A DNA stretch of 64,000 bases, from positions 44,593-108,592 of the forward strand of contig MEDY01000119.1 in the NCBI GenBank assembly GCA_001724265.1. The letters are read 5' to 3'. Positions 11,701-26,700 of the stretch are shown piece after piece. Within the stretch, counting starts at the first letter, position 1. The number at the start of each line of letters is the position of its first letter. Under the pieces are notes generated by a model. That model saw only the letters and a list, made by a program, of their open reading frames with translations, was not told where the DNA came from and made no database searches. A program made the translations under genes and the position numbers. Source of the stretch: Rhizaria sp. SCN 62-66. Lineage: Eukaryota; Rhizaria, unplaced.

Positions 11701-14700
11701 CCGCTGTTGCTGCCGCGCCGGCCGCTAAGCGCACCGATGAGGCCAAGGCGGCTGAGCATGCCTCTGGCGAGGCTGGCCACACCGACGAAAACGGGAGCGA
11801 GGAAGATGACAAGCCTTACTCTCCTGGCACTGGACCTGTTATCTCACAGGCCCAACTTTATGACACTTTTCAGGCTGGCAAGTCCCCCGAACAGACTCTC
11901 GGTGCTATCCACCACCTGCACATGTCGCGCCAGTCGCTGGTGCCAGCGGGCATGCACATGAGCTCCTTCGAGGCGCACTCGCGCGTGGCGGGCGAGCTTC
12001 TCTCCGCCGCCGTGAGCTCTATCTCGCGCCAGAGCGAGGCCGTCACGCTCAAGCTGCGCGCGCTGCTCTCGCACCAGCCGCCCGCGCGTCTGCTTGCGGC
12101 CGCCGAGCTGCCCCTGGACTGGACCGCGGCTCGCCTAGTCGGTCCCTCTGACAGCGGCGACGACAAGCAACATGACACTGGCGCTGCAGAGCACCCTGAT
12201 GCCCCTACTGACCCCCGCGACGGCCCCAGCGGCTCTGGTGCTGGCTCTGATGCCAACGCCGCTGGCGCTGATGCTGGCGCTGGCATTGGTGCTACGGCCG
12301 CTACTGGCGCCGGTGCCGGTACCCGCACTGCTGCTGATAGCAAGGCGCGGCGCAGCACTCTGTCCGAGGACACAATCCGCCGCCTTGTCTACGAGACTGG
12401 CGCGGGCCCCGACGCGCTAATGCACGTGCTGGCGATCGCGGCCGACCATCAGGCCGCTGCCGACGCGCGCGCGCTTGCCCGCGCGCGCTCGCGCACCAAG
12501 TCCCGCACTGGGCGGCTGTCTTCGGACGCGCCGTTCAGCAACAAGGCTGTCGACGAGGGCGATGAGGCCGCGGGCGACGACGACGACGCCAAGTCGCGCG
12601 ACCTGGGTGACGTCGCCGACGGGCGCCGCTCGCGCACGATGTTCAGTGCGCGCCGCCACGCGGTCTCCACGTCTGCGCTCGATAACAGCTCCGAGATGAA
12701 CGAGAACGATATGGACAGCTCGCGCACGTCGCCCGCTGCGTCCCCCGCCCCCGGCGCTATGTCGCGCGCAATGTCGTCGGCATCTTTTGCGGAAAGCGAC
12801 GAGTCAGGCATGGTCTACTACCCGCCGCGCTTTTCCTCGGTTGACGAGCTCGTGCGCGCAGTGCGCAAGGAGCACCGCAGCTACGTTGCGGGCCGCCGTG
12901 GATCATCCCACATGGCTGCTGCTGCTGCCGCGCTGAGCCAGGCGGACGGCGACGGCGACGGTGACGCCGCCGGCGATGCTGACGTCCCTCCGGATGCGGC
13001 AGACGCCAAGGACCGCACGAGCTCCCGCGCGACGGCGACGAGCGCGCTCCTGATGGAGCCGCTGCCGCTGCCGCAGGTGGCTGCCGACGATGCTGAGTCA
13101 GAGTCGGAAGAAGCTGCCGCGGCTGCAGCCGCCGCAGCCGCTGCTGCTGCCGCTGCTGCGGAGGCTGCTGAGGCTGCCGAGGTCAAGGCAGGCTCAAACG
13201 AGGCTGTGTCTGTTGAGGCCGACGCGTGGACGTGCCCTTACCTTGTCAGTGCGCGCGACCGCGCGGAACTGGAGTCGTTCCTCAACTCGCCCGCCGACTG
13301 CCCGCTGCTCACGCTGCCCGCTGCGCCCGCCGGCGCCGCGCGCGTGTCTCCCGCGGCAGTCGCGGCGATCATCGGCGCTGCGGGCCCCGGCCGTTCCGCC
13401 ATGCGGCTGCTGCGCGAGCTGCAGGACTCGGGCGCGACCTTCTTCGCGCTCGACGACCTCACGCGCGCAGTGGGCCACGCGCGGGAGCGCGCGCACGCGG
13501 GGCTCAACGCCACGATGTCCGCGGCCGGCGTCACCACGGCCGCCGCCGCCACGGCCGACGCCAGCGCTGCGGAGGCCCAGGCCGGTGCCACGGCCGCAGG
13601 CTCTGGCGTCGGCGTGTTGCTCGACACCGTCGGCGTCGATGCCGATGCGCTGCTGCCCGCGGCGCTGGCGCGCGCGACGGCGGCGCAGGCTGCGGCCACG
13701 GGCAACACCACGCTCACGGTTGCTGCCGCGGTTTCCGTGATGAGCCCTGCGGACGTGCGCGCCGCCACAGCCGTTGCTGCCGCCGACGCGGAGCTTCTTC
13801 GTGCAGTGCAGCGCGACCGCGCGCTTGCAATGCTGTCCGGCACCGCGAAGCCCAGCTTGACGACCGCTGCGACTGGGTCGACCGCAAAACAGTCCGAAAG
13901 CACTGTGGTACTTGCTGCGCTGCTGCGTTCGTCTTCCGACTCGGCCACACCGGCGCTCGAAGTCACAGAGCACCAGATCTCGCAGCTCATCGATGCCGGC
14001 GGCAGACTCGAGGAGACGCGTCTGGTCTCTGACATGACTCAGCGCCTCCAGGCCGCCGTTGCCACGCCGGGCGCCCTCCCCGGCGGTGTGGATCCCGACG
14101 CGGCGTTCGCGGTCGCCCTCGCCGCCGCGGCCGCGCTGCCTGACGCCGCGTCTGCTGGAGCCGCGCGCGAGGCTGTGCTGGCCGCACGGCGTGCCGCGCT
14201 TGAGGGCGTCGTTCTGGCGCCAGTTGCCGGCAAGACGTGGAGTCTGCGCCGTATGGAGGAGTTTGCGCGCGCGGGCCGCAGCTTCGACGACGTGGGCCAG
14301 CTCCTCGACGCGCTGCACGAGGCCGCCGACGCTGCGGCCGCCGATATCGCCGCCGTCATGGCTGCTCTCGATGCGAGTGGCAAAAACAGCGGCCTCAACA
14401 AAGCTATTGACGAACACAAGGACGGCGATGGTGACGCTGACGCTGATGAGGAGACCAAGAAGGCGCGCACGCTGGGCAACATCGCCGTAGCGCCTCGCGC
14501 GCTGCTGCCTTTGCGCTGCCGCCGCTCGTCGGCCTTTTCCGATGCCGCGAGCCCGGCAGGAAAGCAGGCCGCGGACGCCGACGCTGCGCATGAGGGTGCG
14601 GATGTTGTTGGCGATGCAGAGGCTCTCTTGTTCTCACAGCAGGAACACGAAGACGCGATTGACTCTGCCGCGGCGGCCACGCTGGACCCTTTTCTGGCGG

Positions 14701-17700
14701 CTGAGCTGGTGGAGCTGTCTGGCGCTGGTTCTGAGACGCCTGCGCTGCTACGCGTGCTGGCAACAGGCGCGCACGACAACCCCCGCGTCTTTGCGCTCCA
14801 GCGCAAGAGCACAAGAAACAACAACAAGAAGAACAGCGACGATAATGTCGTTGCTTCTGCTAGTACTGCTTCTGCTGAAAGCGCTAGTGCGGCATCCCTT
14901 GATGACCAGGGGCCTCTGTTCGCGACCGTGGAGGATCTGGCCGCGGCCGTGCGCGAGCTGCACCAGGCCGCGCTGCGGCACGGCCCACGCGAGGAGGAGG
15001 TGGACGCGCTCGCGCTGTTCCTTAAATCGGCGCACTGCGAGCTCTTCCTACCCCGTTCGCTGGCACAGGCCCGCGAGGCAGAGCTGCGCGACAGCCACGG
15101 TTGCGCCTCCGTGAAGCGCCACGAGCCCGCAGGCGCCAGCGCGCAGCTGCGTCCCGCACGGCACCTCGGTTCGCTACTGCCTGCTTCCGATGCTGACGCA
15201 GAGGCCGAGGCCGCTGACGCCGCTGCCGAGGCCGCAGCTGAGAACGAGGCTGCTAGTCCAGGCAACATGGCCTCGATGCCGCGTCGCATGACTCCCTCCG
15301 TGACCACCCCGTCTGGGCGGTCCCGCTCGACTGCCATCATGCCGCAGTCCCCGCGCGAGCTCCTCGCCGCGAAGCGCCGCGGCGTCTTTTTTGCCCCCGA
15401 CGCGATCGCGAGCGCCGCCGATGACGATGAGGGCGCTGGCGCTAGAAACGGCGACGACATCGAACTGGCACACTTGATGCAGCCCGCAGGACTCCAGCTT
15501 GTGCGCGCAATCACGCGCGACCGCGGGGCGCTGCGTGCACTGCTCAATGCCGCCAACCCAGTCCTTGCTGCACGCGCGCTGCGCCTGGCCGCCGGTGCCG
15601 AGACCGAGTCCGGCCCTAGCTCTGCCCTGAACAGCTTTCACAAGGCGGACTGGGTGCGCCCCGCGGTGATGCTGCTGTCCTTTCTCGATGGCTCCTGCGG
15701 ACTGCGTCTTGACTCGACTCTGGGCTCTGGTGCTACGGCCGCCGCGCTGACCCGCGCTGCACAGGAAATGGCGCGCGTGCGCCGCCGCCTCTACAACTTC
15801 CTTGTTTCTCCGCGGTGCGTGCTGCTGCGGCGTGGACTGCCCAATGTCTCGTACGAGCTGTCTGAGTACGAGCTTCTGGCCGGCGTGCGCAACAACTCGC
15901 GCACCCCGCAGCCGCTGCACCGCTCGATGGCGCTGGAGGATATGACCCCCGCTTCCTTGCGTCAGCAGCGGCACGCGTCGCTCACCGGCGACGACTCACT
16001 GTTACCCTTGCGCTCCTCGCAGGCTGCGCAGTCGGCGACGGAGAGTATGCCTAATCGGCGCCTGCGCCCCCCTCGGCCAGGCTCCGCAGTTACAACCGCG
16101 CCCCCTTCCTCGGCCTCCGCGACTGCGGTAATTGGGACGGGTCTCGACTCGTCGAACTGCGACGCCGCTGCTGCTGCGGCCGCTGCGCCTCTACTTGGGC
16201 TCCCGTTTGAGGGTTTGAGCGCTGCCGAGGAGCAGATTCGCGCCTCCTCGCTGCGCGTGCTGCTGGCGCCCTCCGTCGCGGCCGTCGTGCCGGCTGATGT
16301 GAGCAATGTCTCGGCTGGCGCACAGTGGATGGCGCAGTCGCTCACGATGGGCGACATCGACTCATTGCTGCTGCACTCAGGCGCGGGCCCCGCCGCGCTG
16401 CCGATTGTGCTGCGCATGGCCGCCGAAGGTCGCTCATTCGCGTCGCTGCGTGCGCTGACGAACGCGGTTGCTGAGGAGCACGCGGCCGACGCCTTCATCC
16501 GCCGCGGCCTGCGCGCACAGCTTGTGGAGCGCCTTGTTGACACGCGCTTTGCTCCTTTCAGCGCGCTGCGTACGGCTTCCACGCCGATCATGCAAGCGCA
16601 GCTGCTGCAACTGTTTGCGCTTTTGCCAGTGCTTACCGGACTTACATTCGCGCCTCTCCCGCTTATCGTACTCACTGAGGGCTTTGACAACAGTGCCAGT
16701 AACAGCGCTGGCAATAGTGCTCCATTCACGTCGATTGACTATGCGTCGATGCCGATGGTGGGTACGACCTCGTGCAAGCACGCTGGCTCCGTCGCCGAGC
16801 ATTTCTCGACCCGCGGTGCGAAGCCTGTATCGTACGCGTCCGTTTCGCTCGAGGCGCGCGGTCGCTACGTGCAGCAGTCACGCGCGCTCCATGGTCTGCT
16901 GCGGCTGCTGCAGATGCAGGGGCAGACGCCGACCTCGTTCACCGAGCTGCTGCGCTGGGCGCGCGACACGACCGCGGAGCTGGTGCTGCGCGACGCGCTG
17001 TGCCACCCCGAGTCGCTGGTGCCCGACGCCGGACTGCGCTACCAAATCTCGCCCACGGGCGCGCTCGCCGTGCCCGCCACACTGCAACAGGCTGAGACGC
17101 TGCACAAGCACTCGGCGCTGTCGCGCCAGCTGACCGCCGCGCTGCTTCGCGCCGCGGGACCCGGCTCTGCACCCGCGTCCGAGTCTGTCGCTGCGCTGCC
17201 GCTGCCGCTGATTCGCGCGCTCGCTGCCGGCGCACAGCTTCAGCGCTCGCTGCTGCTGGCGCAGCGTGCGAAGGAGGCTGGCCGCCGTGAGCGCCACCGT
17301 GCGATGTTTGTGCTGCCGCGCCTTGCTAAGCGTCACCTGCGTCTTTCTAACGCTAATGGCACTGGCGCGAATGTTTCACTGGCTGATGGAGCCGAAAGCG
17401 CGGCGAAACAGGCTGAGCGCGAGGCTGAGGCCGAGGCGGAGGACGACCTGCACACGATGGATCGTCTGCTCTCGGTGCGCGGCGTGCTGCCATTCTCGGC
17501 GCACCTGCTCGCGAAGCTGGGCAAAGCCGAAGACACTGCCGCGGCAATTGCGCGCGTGACTGCAGCCTCTGCGCCGGAGCAGACGCGTGCCGTGACCACG
17601 CAGGCTATGATGGAGCAGCTTGAGGTCCAGCTCTCACCGCTGTCTGCTCTTGCTGCACCGCTCGCAATGACAGACACAGCTTTCTTCCGCGCGCTGACTG

Positions 17701-20700
17701 ACCTTACGTTCTCGCCTACGTGGCCATACCCGGCATCGAATGAAGAGGAGGCTGTGCTCGGCGTCGCCCCGGCCGACTTTGCAGTCACCCCCGAGGTGTT
17801 CCGCACTTATCATCGGTCTTTCTACTCGTCGCCGCATTTCTCACTCGACCACGTTGCGCTCTTTGCTCCACCTGAGACGCGCGCCGCCGCCACGGCAGCG
17901 GGTGTCTCGGGCTCTGGCACCAATCCTGGCCCCGACGCTGTCCCTGTAGCCCAGGCTGCTTTTTCGGCGGCCTCACGCAACTCTGCAGTTGTGGCTGCGA
18001 ACATTGCCGTGGGCCGCGAAGAGGACTACCTCTGCCAGCTGCGCAGGCTCGCGCAGCGCGGCAAGGTGGCAGCGCTGCTGGTGACACCCGTGGAGTTGTC
18101 TTCAGCCGCTCGCGAGGCCGAACTTTACGTCGGCTACAACGACTTCTACGGCACGTACGCTCGCCAGGAGGGCGAGACGCTCGCGGCCGCCGCCGCGCTT
18201 GCTGCGGGCGCGCCGCTGGACACGCCACCGTCGCTGTCGGTTCCCACGGCTGAGGTCCAAGCCGCGCTCGGCTCGCTCGACGCGCCGCGCACCATGCTGT
18301 GCACGACTGCTGGCTCGCTGGGTTTCGAGGCGCTCTTTTCCCCACTTGCCGCAGGCCGCCGCACGCGCGCCGCGCTCAGCCGCCTGCGCGACCAGATCGC
18401 CGCGGTGCTGCGCGGCGAGCGGCGCTGGGGCATGGCGCAGCCCGGCGCAAACGGTGGCTCCGAGGCAGATGCGGAGGCTGACTCGTTGGTTGTGGTTGTG
18501 CGCTCGAGCGACGACCGCGACCTCATCGGCAACGGTCGAAACAACGCTGGTATGCTTGAGGTTAACCCTGCGCAGCCCATGACTGCATATGCGAATGAGA
18601 CCCGCCGTCCGGCGCAGTTCTCGTTCCCGCTCTCCCGCTCGCTTGAGGGCGTGCTGGGCGAGGACTCAGCGATCGTGCGCGACATCGACCACCTGCTGCT
18701 CGCTGCGGGCGGCTCTGTCGAGGAGCTCGCGATGTATCTGACAGAGATCTCGCTGCGGCTTGTGCGTGCGCGCGCTGGCGAGGTCCCTGGCGAGCGCGCC
18801 GTGCTCGATCGCATGGTTGACGTCTCTGTCGCTTCAGCTGCTGCGGACTCTGATTCTTCTGACCCCGCTAGCGCTGCTTCTGGCTCAGGCACAGGTCGCT
18901 TTGCGACGCATGCAGGTGGCGCGCCGACGGTGGCATCGCTTTCGCGCTCTGACTCTGCACAGAACCACGTTGGAGGTAGAGGCGCAGGCACTGAGTCCTT
19001 GGGCGCGGTGATTGCGGAGGGCGACGAAGATGCTGTTTCGAACGATGGTGACGCGATCGACACCGACAACGCACAACACCCACACAAGCATTCTAAGTCA
19101 CCTCGGACGGATGCCGAAGAGGAATTACCGATGCTGCCCGCGCCGGAGCTTCTGGCTCAGCTGTCGCTGTTTGGCTTCGACTCGCTGCCTCAACTCATCG
19201 TCGCCGTGTCTGCGCAGCGCGCCGCTGCTGAGGCTGCGCGCGCGGAGGCATACACGCAGCTGCACGACCCCACATGCTCGCTGCTCTCGATCCTCACTCC
19301 GCAGACCGCGCTCCCGCTTGACTCGCACGCCCAGCCCAGTGCTGCCCAACAAGAGAGCCCGTCTGCGCGTCTTCGCCCGACACCACCGCGTCCTTCGTCG
19401 GCTCCCGGTGGCGCATTTACGCTCATCTCACCCGCGCAGCTGCGCTCGATCCAGCTGTACACGCGCGTCGGCGCTTCGCTGCCCACCTATCTCTCTGAGA
19501 TGGCTGCGCGCGGGGAGCGCTACGGTTCAGCGCAGGCTCTCGCGCTGGGTATTCTTGCCCGCCGTCAACGCGCCGACCGTCGCGCCTACGACGCCTTCTT
19601 GCAGTGGACCGCGGGCGCGGACTCGCTTGCCGCTGCTGCCGCGCTTGCTGGCGGCGCTTGTGCCACTGCCGGCGCTCTTCAGCCGAGCGCGCCACTGGAG
19701 CCTGCTCCGATGTCCGCCGAGGAGGCTGCGGCGAATGCGCGCGCCGAAGCGGAGCAACGTGCGCTGCGCGCCGTGGCGATGCGCCTTGTGGGCGTGACGC
19801 TACCCGCCGCGCAGGACGGCGGCGCGCCGCGCGCGCTGCCCGGTCTGCTGCCGCGAGACGCTGACGGCTCCGCGCTGACTGCGGCTGACCTGCTAGCCCC
19901 GCGTCCTCCCGGAGAAGGCCCCGCGGGCGCGCGCACGCTGGTCAACGTCGGTGGCGCGCGCAGGCCTGGTGGCCGCAGTGTCAGCGTCCCGCGCCGCCGC
20001 TCCACGGCCGTGCCCGGACTGAAGCTCTCGACCAGCGCTGCTATGGACGCCGTTGCAGGCCAGGCCGCGGCCTCGCCTTCACCCGTCGCCGCGTCGGCCG
20101 CTGACGTCACCGGGACCACTGGGGGCGCAAGTCCCACCGGCACTTCGGTGCCACACTTCGCACATGGCCAGCGGCCTGCCGCGGGCCGCATGATGTCGCT
20201 CGTCGACGCGTCGGTACTCATGGGTCCCAAGACCGCCGCGACGGCCAGCGGCAACACGACGGCTGCTGAGACTGATGCCGCGCTGCTAATGTCGACGACT
20301 CCCGTGCAGCCTCTGCCGCCGCTTGCCTCACTGCTTGCGCTCGTTGACGGCAGCGCGTTTGACCTGTTGACTGTGCTGGACGCCGTTGAGGCTAGACACA
20401 CGCCGTTGTCGAACATTACTGATGTCATCAACGCCGTGCAGGGCATCCTCGGCCGCGCCGCGCCCGCTGCGGCTGGTTCGACGACAGCGACTGCCGCTGT
20501 CTCGTCGATGGCGCAGACTCACGACCAGACAGCTGCATTGACCGCGACTAGACCGCCGCTCAATCTGGACTCAGTGCCTTCCGTATCCCCAACTATGAAT
20601 GCCCGTAGACTCGATAGCAACGCTGATGCCGCGCCTGTTAGCCGCGGTGACGGTGAAGCGGCTCCGACGACGATCCTGCAGCTGCAGCGCTCGTTGCCTC

Positions 20701-23700
20701 CCGGACAGTCGCTGCGCCGCTCGACTATGGACCTGCTTGCGCGTGGCTCTTCTACCAACCGATCTGCGTCCACCACGCCCGCTAATGTGCTTCGATCTCT
20801 CACTTTTTCTGGCGCCGCGGCTCCGGCCTCCACAGCCATTGCTGTGTCACGCGATGCCGACGGGCTGATGGCTGTGCAGCGCGCGTTTGCGCGCGCCGTG
20901 CGCCGCGGCGACGGCTCCGTGCCGGGCTTTATGACAGTTGCAGACAAGAACCCCGGCAGCTCTGAGGGCGATGCAATTGCACCTTCCAATCCCAGCTCGC
21001 AGCGCCAGCTGCTTGGCCCCTTCACTCCTGCACACGGCCAGAGTGCCACGTCGCTTATCGCGCCTTCGCCTGTCTCTGCAACCACGGGCTCTTCCTCAGC
21101 CTCTGGCACTGCGACCACGACGCAGCAGCACCGCATGTTCGCTTCAATGTCGACTGACAGCCTGCCTGGTGTGTCGGCCGAGGGCGGACTGCCTCCTGCG
21201 CTGCTGCAGGCGATGCTGGCCGCCGGCGCGGGCTCGCTGCTGGGCCCCGAGGACGACGTCTACGGCCCCACGCTGAAGCCTGCGCGCACCCACCACGCCG
21301 ACGCTGCTGCTGCGGTGCTGCTGCTCGACTCCGTTGGTGTTGCGGCTGCGGCCGCGCAGCGCGCGCGCAACGTGGTCGCTGCGCAGAAGCGCAAGGCCCG
21401 TCGTGCTGCCGCCGCTGCACGTGCTGCCAATGCTGTAAGTGCTGACGCAGCTACCTCCGCGGACGCTGCGACGCTGGCACTGCCGATGAGCGAGAGTGAT
21501 GCGCCCGCTTCTGACGGCGAGGCTATGTCTACAATTCCCACGAGCGCAAGCTTGGCTGGCGTTCGATCCGCCGACGTACTCAATAGCGGCGGCGAAGACG
21601 ACAATAACGACGACCCCGATGCGGGCGTGATTGACGCCGTCGTGGCCGCAGTTTTGACTGCAGCTGAGCGCGTCAAGCGCGACAAGCGCCGTGCGCTGGC
21701 GCTGCTCAACGCGCCTGGATCTACACTGCTCGGCGATGCGGGCGCTGGTGCCCTCAGTGGCACTGTTGGGGTGCTGCACACGGGCGCGCTTTCCGCGGCC
21801 GCCGTGCGCGATGGGCTTGCCCCCGCGCTGACCGCGGCTGACGGCGCGCCGATTCTGTCGTCCTCGTCCATGCTCACGCACGCACACGTGCATGGCCACG
21901 CGACGCCGGCGGCCGTGGCGTCCGCGGCAGACGTGGAGTTCCTGTTCCATCGCGTCGTGCATGCGGCTCGCGGCGGCAGCGACGCCTCGGGCCGCGGGCT
22001 TGGGCTCGGCGGCTCGCTCGACGGACTGACGGGCGACTCGACCGACGCCGGCGGCTGGGGTGGTGTGCTCGGTCACGGGCAGCTGCTCGGCGTGCTGGCC
22101 GCGGGCGACTCGGTGCGTGCGCGCGTACTTGCTCACGCCGACACTGACGGCGGCGCCGAGCAAGGCGACGACGATGATGACGACGCAGATACCCTGCTGC
22201 CGGTGTCGTCACTGCTGCTCAAGCTCGATAACATGCGCAAGCGTGCAATTGCCGACAACATTGACGGCAAGACCGATGGCTCCGAACTGGCGCTGCCGCT
22301 TCCGACGCTCAGCGCTGGCGTGCCCGCGCTGGCTGTCGCGGCCGCGCGTGCTGCCGAGCGCGAGAAGCTGCGCCGCTACCTTTTGTCTGGCCCCGCGGTG
22401 TGCGCGCTGATGACTGATGCGGACGCATCCGAGCGTGGGCCTGCACTTGCGGGCGCTCTGACTGATGCTGCGCTTGATGCGATCCTGCATGCCGCGTCTG
22501 CCGCCCCGCCTGCTTCCGCCGCGCTCTCGACAGAGGCGCGCGCTCAGCAGTCGCCGCTTGACGCCAGCAACAGCATTGCAAACGCGCTGTGCTACTTGCA
22601 GGCACTGGATCGCGGCGGTTTTAAGGCGGCTACAGTTGCGGACTTGCCCGAGCTTGTTGCAGCGCAGCACGTGGCCGCTCTGTCTGCCCGCGCCGGCATT
22701 GCGCGTGCAATCGTGGATGTGGAGCGCGCGCTGACTCAGCGCCGCGTCGCCACGGGGGGCGTCGAGCCGCCCGCGATCGACGTCCAGACCGTGGCCCGGT
22801 GGGCGCGCGCTGCCTTTGTCGATGGCTGCGCGGGCGAAAGCTCCGCCGCTTTCGCTGCCGAGGCTGCTGTCGAGGCTGCCGCGAAGGATTCTAAGGGTTC
22901 GCAGCCACAATCACAACCGCAGCAGACTGAGAAGGCCGCTGCTCTGGCTGACGCAGCGAACGCCGCAGCCACCTCGGTGCGCACAGGCGTGGCCGTCACG
23001 CTGGTGTCGGACACTGCCTCGTCTATTGCTGCTCCTACAGTCGCCCCGCTCTCCGTTCACCGCTTCGCCGAGACCCTCGGCGCTGCGCTGCGCAGCAAAG
23101 AGCTCAACCGCCGCGCCGAGCTCGCTGCCGTCCGCTACTCCGCCCCCGTCCCTGCCCCCGCTGTTGCCACCACTGCCAGCAAATCCACAACTATTGGGCT
23201 CGTGGCGCTTGTGGCCGCCGTCAAGGCCGAGGCCGATGCCGTTGCTGTGAGCCCCTTCTCCAGTTCGTCGCCCAGCGCGAGCGGCGACGCCCCCGCGGCC
23301 ACTGCTGCGGCTGCTGCTGCGGCGAAGGTGAGCAGCGCGTCCACAGACGTCGTGCATGCCGAGTTCCGCACGCCATTCCAGCGCGGCCAGCGTGTGGCGC
23401 TGCCGCGCGAGGCCGAGCTCACGGCCGCTGGCGCTGCGGCGCATGCCCTGCTTGAGGGCGATGCTGTTGCTGCAGCGGTTGCGATGAAGAGTGCTCAGGC
23501 GCCGTCACAGGGACCGACTGCTGCTGCAGTAGCTGAACTCACCGCGAGCGCCAAGGCCATTGCGACCGCTCACCACACCGATGCCAAGGCTGGCAGTAGC
23601 ACCGTGACGAGCATTGTGGTCGCTGAACAGCCGCTGTTGCCGTCTCAGGTGCGCAGGATGGAGGCGCTTTTGGCGCAAGCACAGCTGCGTCCTTCGTCCG

Positions 23701-26700
23701 CTTCTGCTGCGCCCGTCGCTGCGTCTACCGCCGCCTCTTCTGGCTCTGTGACGGCACCGGCTGGCACTCTGGCTACTGCCGCGGCCGACGCCGACGCGCT
23801 GCAGTTCGCGGCGCTGGTGGCTGAGTCCGTGCTGCGCTCCGACGCCGAGTGCCGGCTGTTCGCGGACGCGCACGAGGAGGTTCCGTTTGACTCGAGCGAC
23901 GTGCTCAAGCTCTGGGCGCACATTGCCACCACGCTTCCGGGCGCTGCCGCCTCCGCTGGACCCAACGCGCTTGTTGGCGGACTCGACCTCGAGCTGCTGC
24001 CCGCTACGATCGCGCTGGCCACGCGCATCGGCCACGACACCGAGGCGTTGTCACTGAAGCGCGCGCCCACGAGCTGGGGCGAGTTCGCCGAGGTGGCCAA
24101 GCTGCTGTGGGACCGCGAGGCGCTGCGTCTCACGCTCGCGCGCGGCGACGTCGACACCGTGGGACGCGGACACATGTTCGATAAGCTCGTCCCGCTGGCC
24201 GACCCCCGCGAGGCCGTCGACACCGCTCGCGCGCTCGACCTCCTGGGCCGCGCTGCGGACGCGCTCGCCAGCAACGCACAGGCCGCAGACCTCTCCACTG
24301 GCACCGCCTCTGGACAGGGCACTGACGCGGCTGGGTCGCGTCTGCGCTCTCAGTCAGTGATCGGCGGGGGCGTTGTGTTGGGAGCCAACGAAGCTTCTGG
24401 CGCACTTGCAGTGCCGAGCAGCAGCAGTAGCTCCGGCAGATTCAGCCCGCTTACGCCCATGCTCACGGGCCGCGGCGGTGTCTTACTTGCTGCAGGCGCT
24501 GGATCTCGCCCTGGCACGAGCCACGGCCGCTGTTTTGACCTATCTGGCCCGGAATTGGCGTCTAACTCGTTCTCGGGGACACCAGAGGCGCCGGCGGTGC
24601 TTTTGCGTGCTTTCATTGCCCGTGCTGCGCCTGCCTCGCGTGTGCCTGCCTCAGTCGAGCTCGCCGCGCGCGCACGTGGCCTGGACAGCGTGATCTTGGC
24701 TGCGCAGGGCGACACCGCCGTGGCGTGCGCAATCGCGCGTGACCTCGGCGAGCGCGGTGTTGTGGCGGCTTCCCTCGCGGACCTGCAGCCGCGTGTTGCT
24801 GCTGCCGTCGAGCAGAAGCTGGCTGACACGCGCGCTGTGGTGACTGCGCTGCGCGCCGTTGCGGGCAGCAAGACCGCGCTGTTGCTGCCCTCCGCGGGCG
24901 CCGACGCCGCTCTGCTTGCGATCCCTGCGACCGCTAGTACTGACGCCGCTGCGACTGCTGCTCTCGTGAGCAGTGCGGCTTACGCGCACGCGTCCGCGCT
25001 GGTTACGGGCGCGGACGCCTGTTCCACTGCTGTGCTGAACGCAATTAGCGACATGAGTACTGCTAACGCTGTTGCTATCAAGGAGGGCCATCCTGCACCA
25101 TTTGCTTTTGCAAGCTGGGAGGCGCTTGCTGAGGGTGTGTCTGCTCTTACGCAACGCGCTGCTCTGCGCACTTTTATCGAGACCAAGACCCCGCTCACGT
25201 GCACCGACAGTCCTGCTGCTGCAGCGGCTAAAAAGGACGCCACGGTGACCCAGGGCTTTGTGCCGTCCGTGCGCAGCAATACCGCTAGCAGCACCGCAGC
25301 ATTCCCCGACTCCGCGATCGACGCTATTGTTGCCCTGAGCGGCGGTGATCTCGACGTCGCGCGCGCAGCAATGCGATTTGCCAAGCGCGCCGCTACCGCT
25401 GCTGCCAACAAGGCCACCACTAACGGCAGTTCAAGCGCGGCCTCGGCTGCGGCACCAGTTGTATTCCTTGACGCGGCCCACTCCAAAACCAGCACCAAGA
25501 CTGACAGCCCGGATTCCTCGAGCAGCGTCGCCAACAATGCCGGTAGCGCTTCTGCAGACACGCCGCTTGGTGCGGTGTCTGCGTTGCCCACTCTGTCCGG
25601 GACCGCATTGTCGTCCGCCGAGCTCGTCGCCTTCGCGGCACGCTTCGCCGAACAGCATGCGCGCGCTGTCGCCATCGCCGGCGTCATGCTGCGCCACCCG
25701 CGCTGCCCGGTGCTGTCGCGCCGCCGCCTCGCGCCCGCCGCGGCTGAGGACGTGCCCCCGCCGGTCTCCGCGCCTACCGAATCATTTGGCGACAGAGATG
25801 TCGCGACTGCGGAGGCCGCGCAGCGCGGACTAGACTGGGACGTCGGCCGCGGCATCGCGTACGGCTCGCTGCCGACCGGCGCCGCGGCCACGGGCACTGC
25901 ATCAGCGTCTGTGCAGCTGCTAGTCGACGCTGCTGTGGCTCCGCGCGCCGTGCGCCGGCTCTTCTTGGAGCTGGGCGAGGAGCCCCTGGTGTTCGTCGAG
26001 GCCCTTAAGGGGCTCGCACGCTTCATCGAGGCCGAATACGCCGAGGAAGCGCGCTTGCGCTCCAAGTCGCGTCTGCAGCTGGAGCGGCGCGTGCGCGTGC
26101 TCCACCCCGATCGCCGCCGCCGTCGCCGCGAAGACGACGATGACTCCGATGAGAGCAGCAGCGAAGACGAGGCCAGCGTGCTTCAGAAGGCCGTGAGCCC
26201 CACGGCGCCGGTCGACCTGGGCTTCGCGACACTGAACCCCGGCGTCGTTGTCGCTCTCCGCGGGTGGGCCGTTGCGACTCGCGACTCCACTCTCGCGGCT
26301 GCCGCTGCTGCTACAGGAGTGCAGTCGCAGCCGAATCGCGCGACGCTGCGGTCCCGCGGCTCCCGCGCCCGCAGTCTGCGTCTCACGGGCGGTCGGGAGG
26401 GCGACTTTTCGCTCCTGGCGCTCAACCTCAATTCTCAGGCTGCCGCTGCGTCTGCAGGGTCGGTCAAGGAGGGCGATGAGCCCGCATCTAGCCCGCTTGA
26501 CGACAACGAGTTTGAGAAGCCTTCTGACGAGGCCCGCGCGCGCGCCCTCGCTGCGGCAGACCCGTCTGCGCCGAAAGTCACGTTTGGCGTCGCGCGCCGC
26601 AAGAACAAGGACGGCGATGATGACAACGACCGGCCCCCGTCGTCTCTTGAGAAGGAGGCTGCCGACACAGCTGCGGCCGCAGAGGCTGCTGAAGCTGCGA

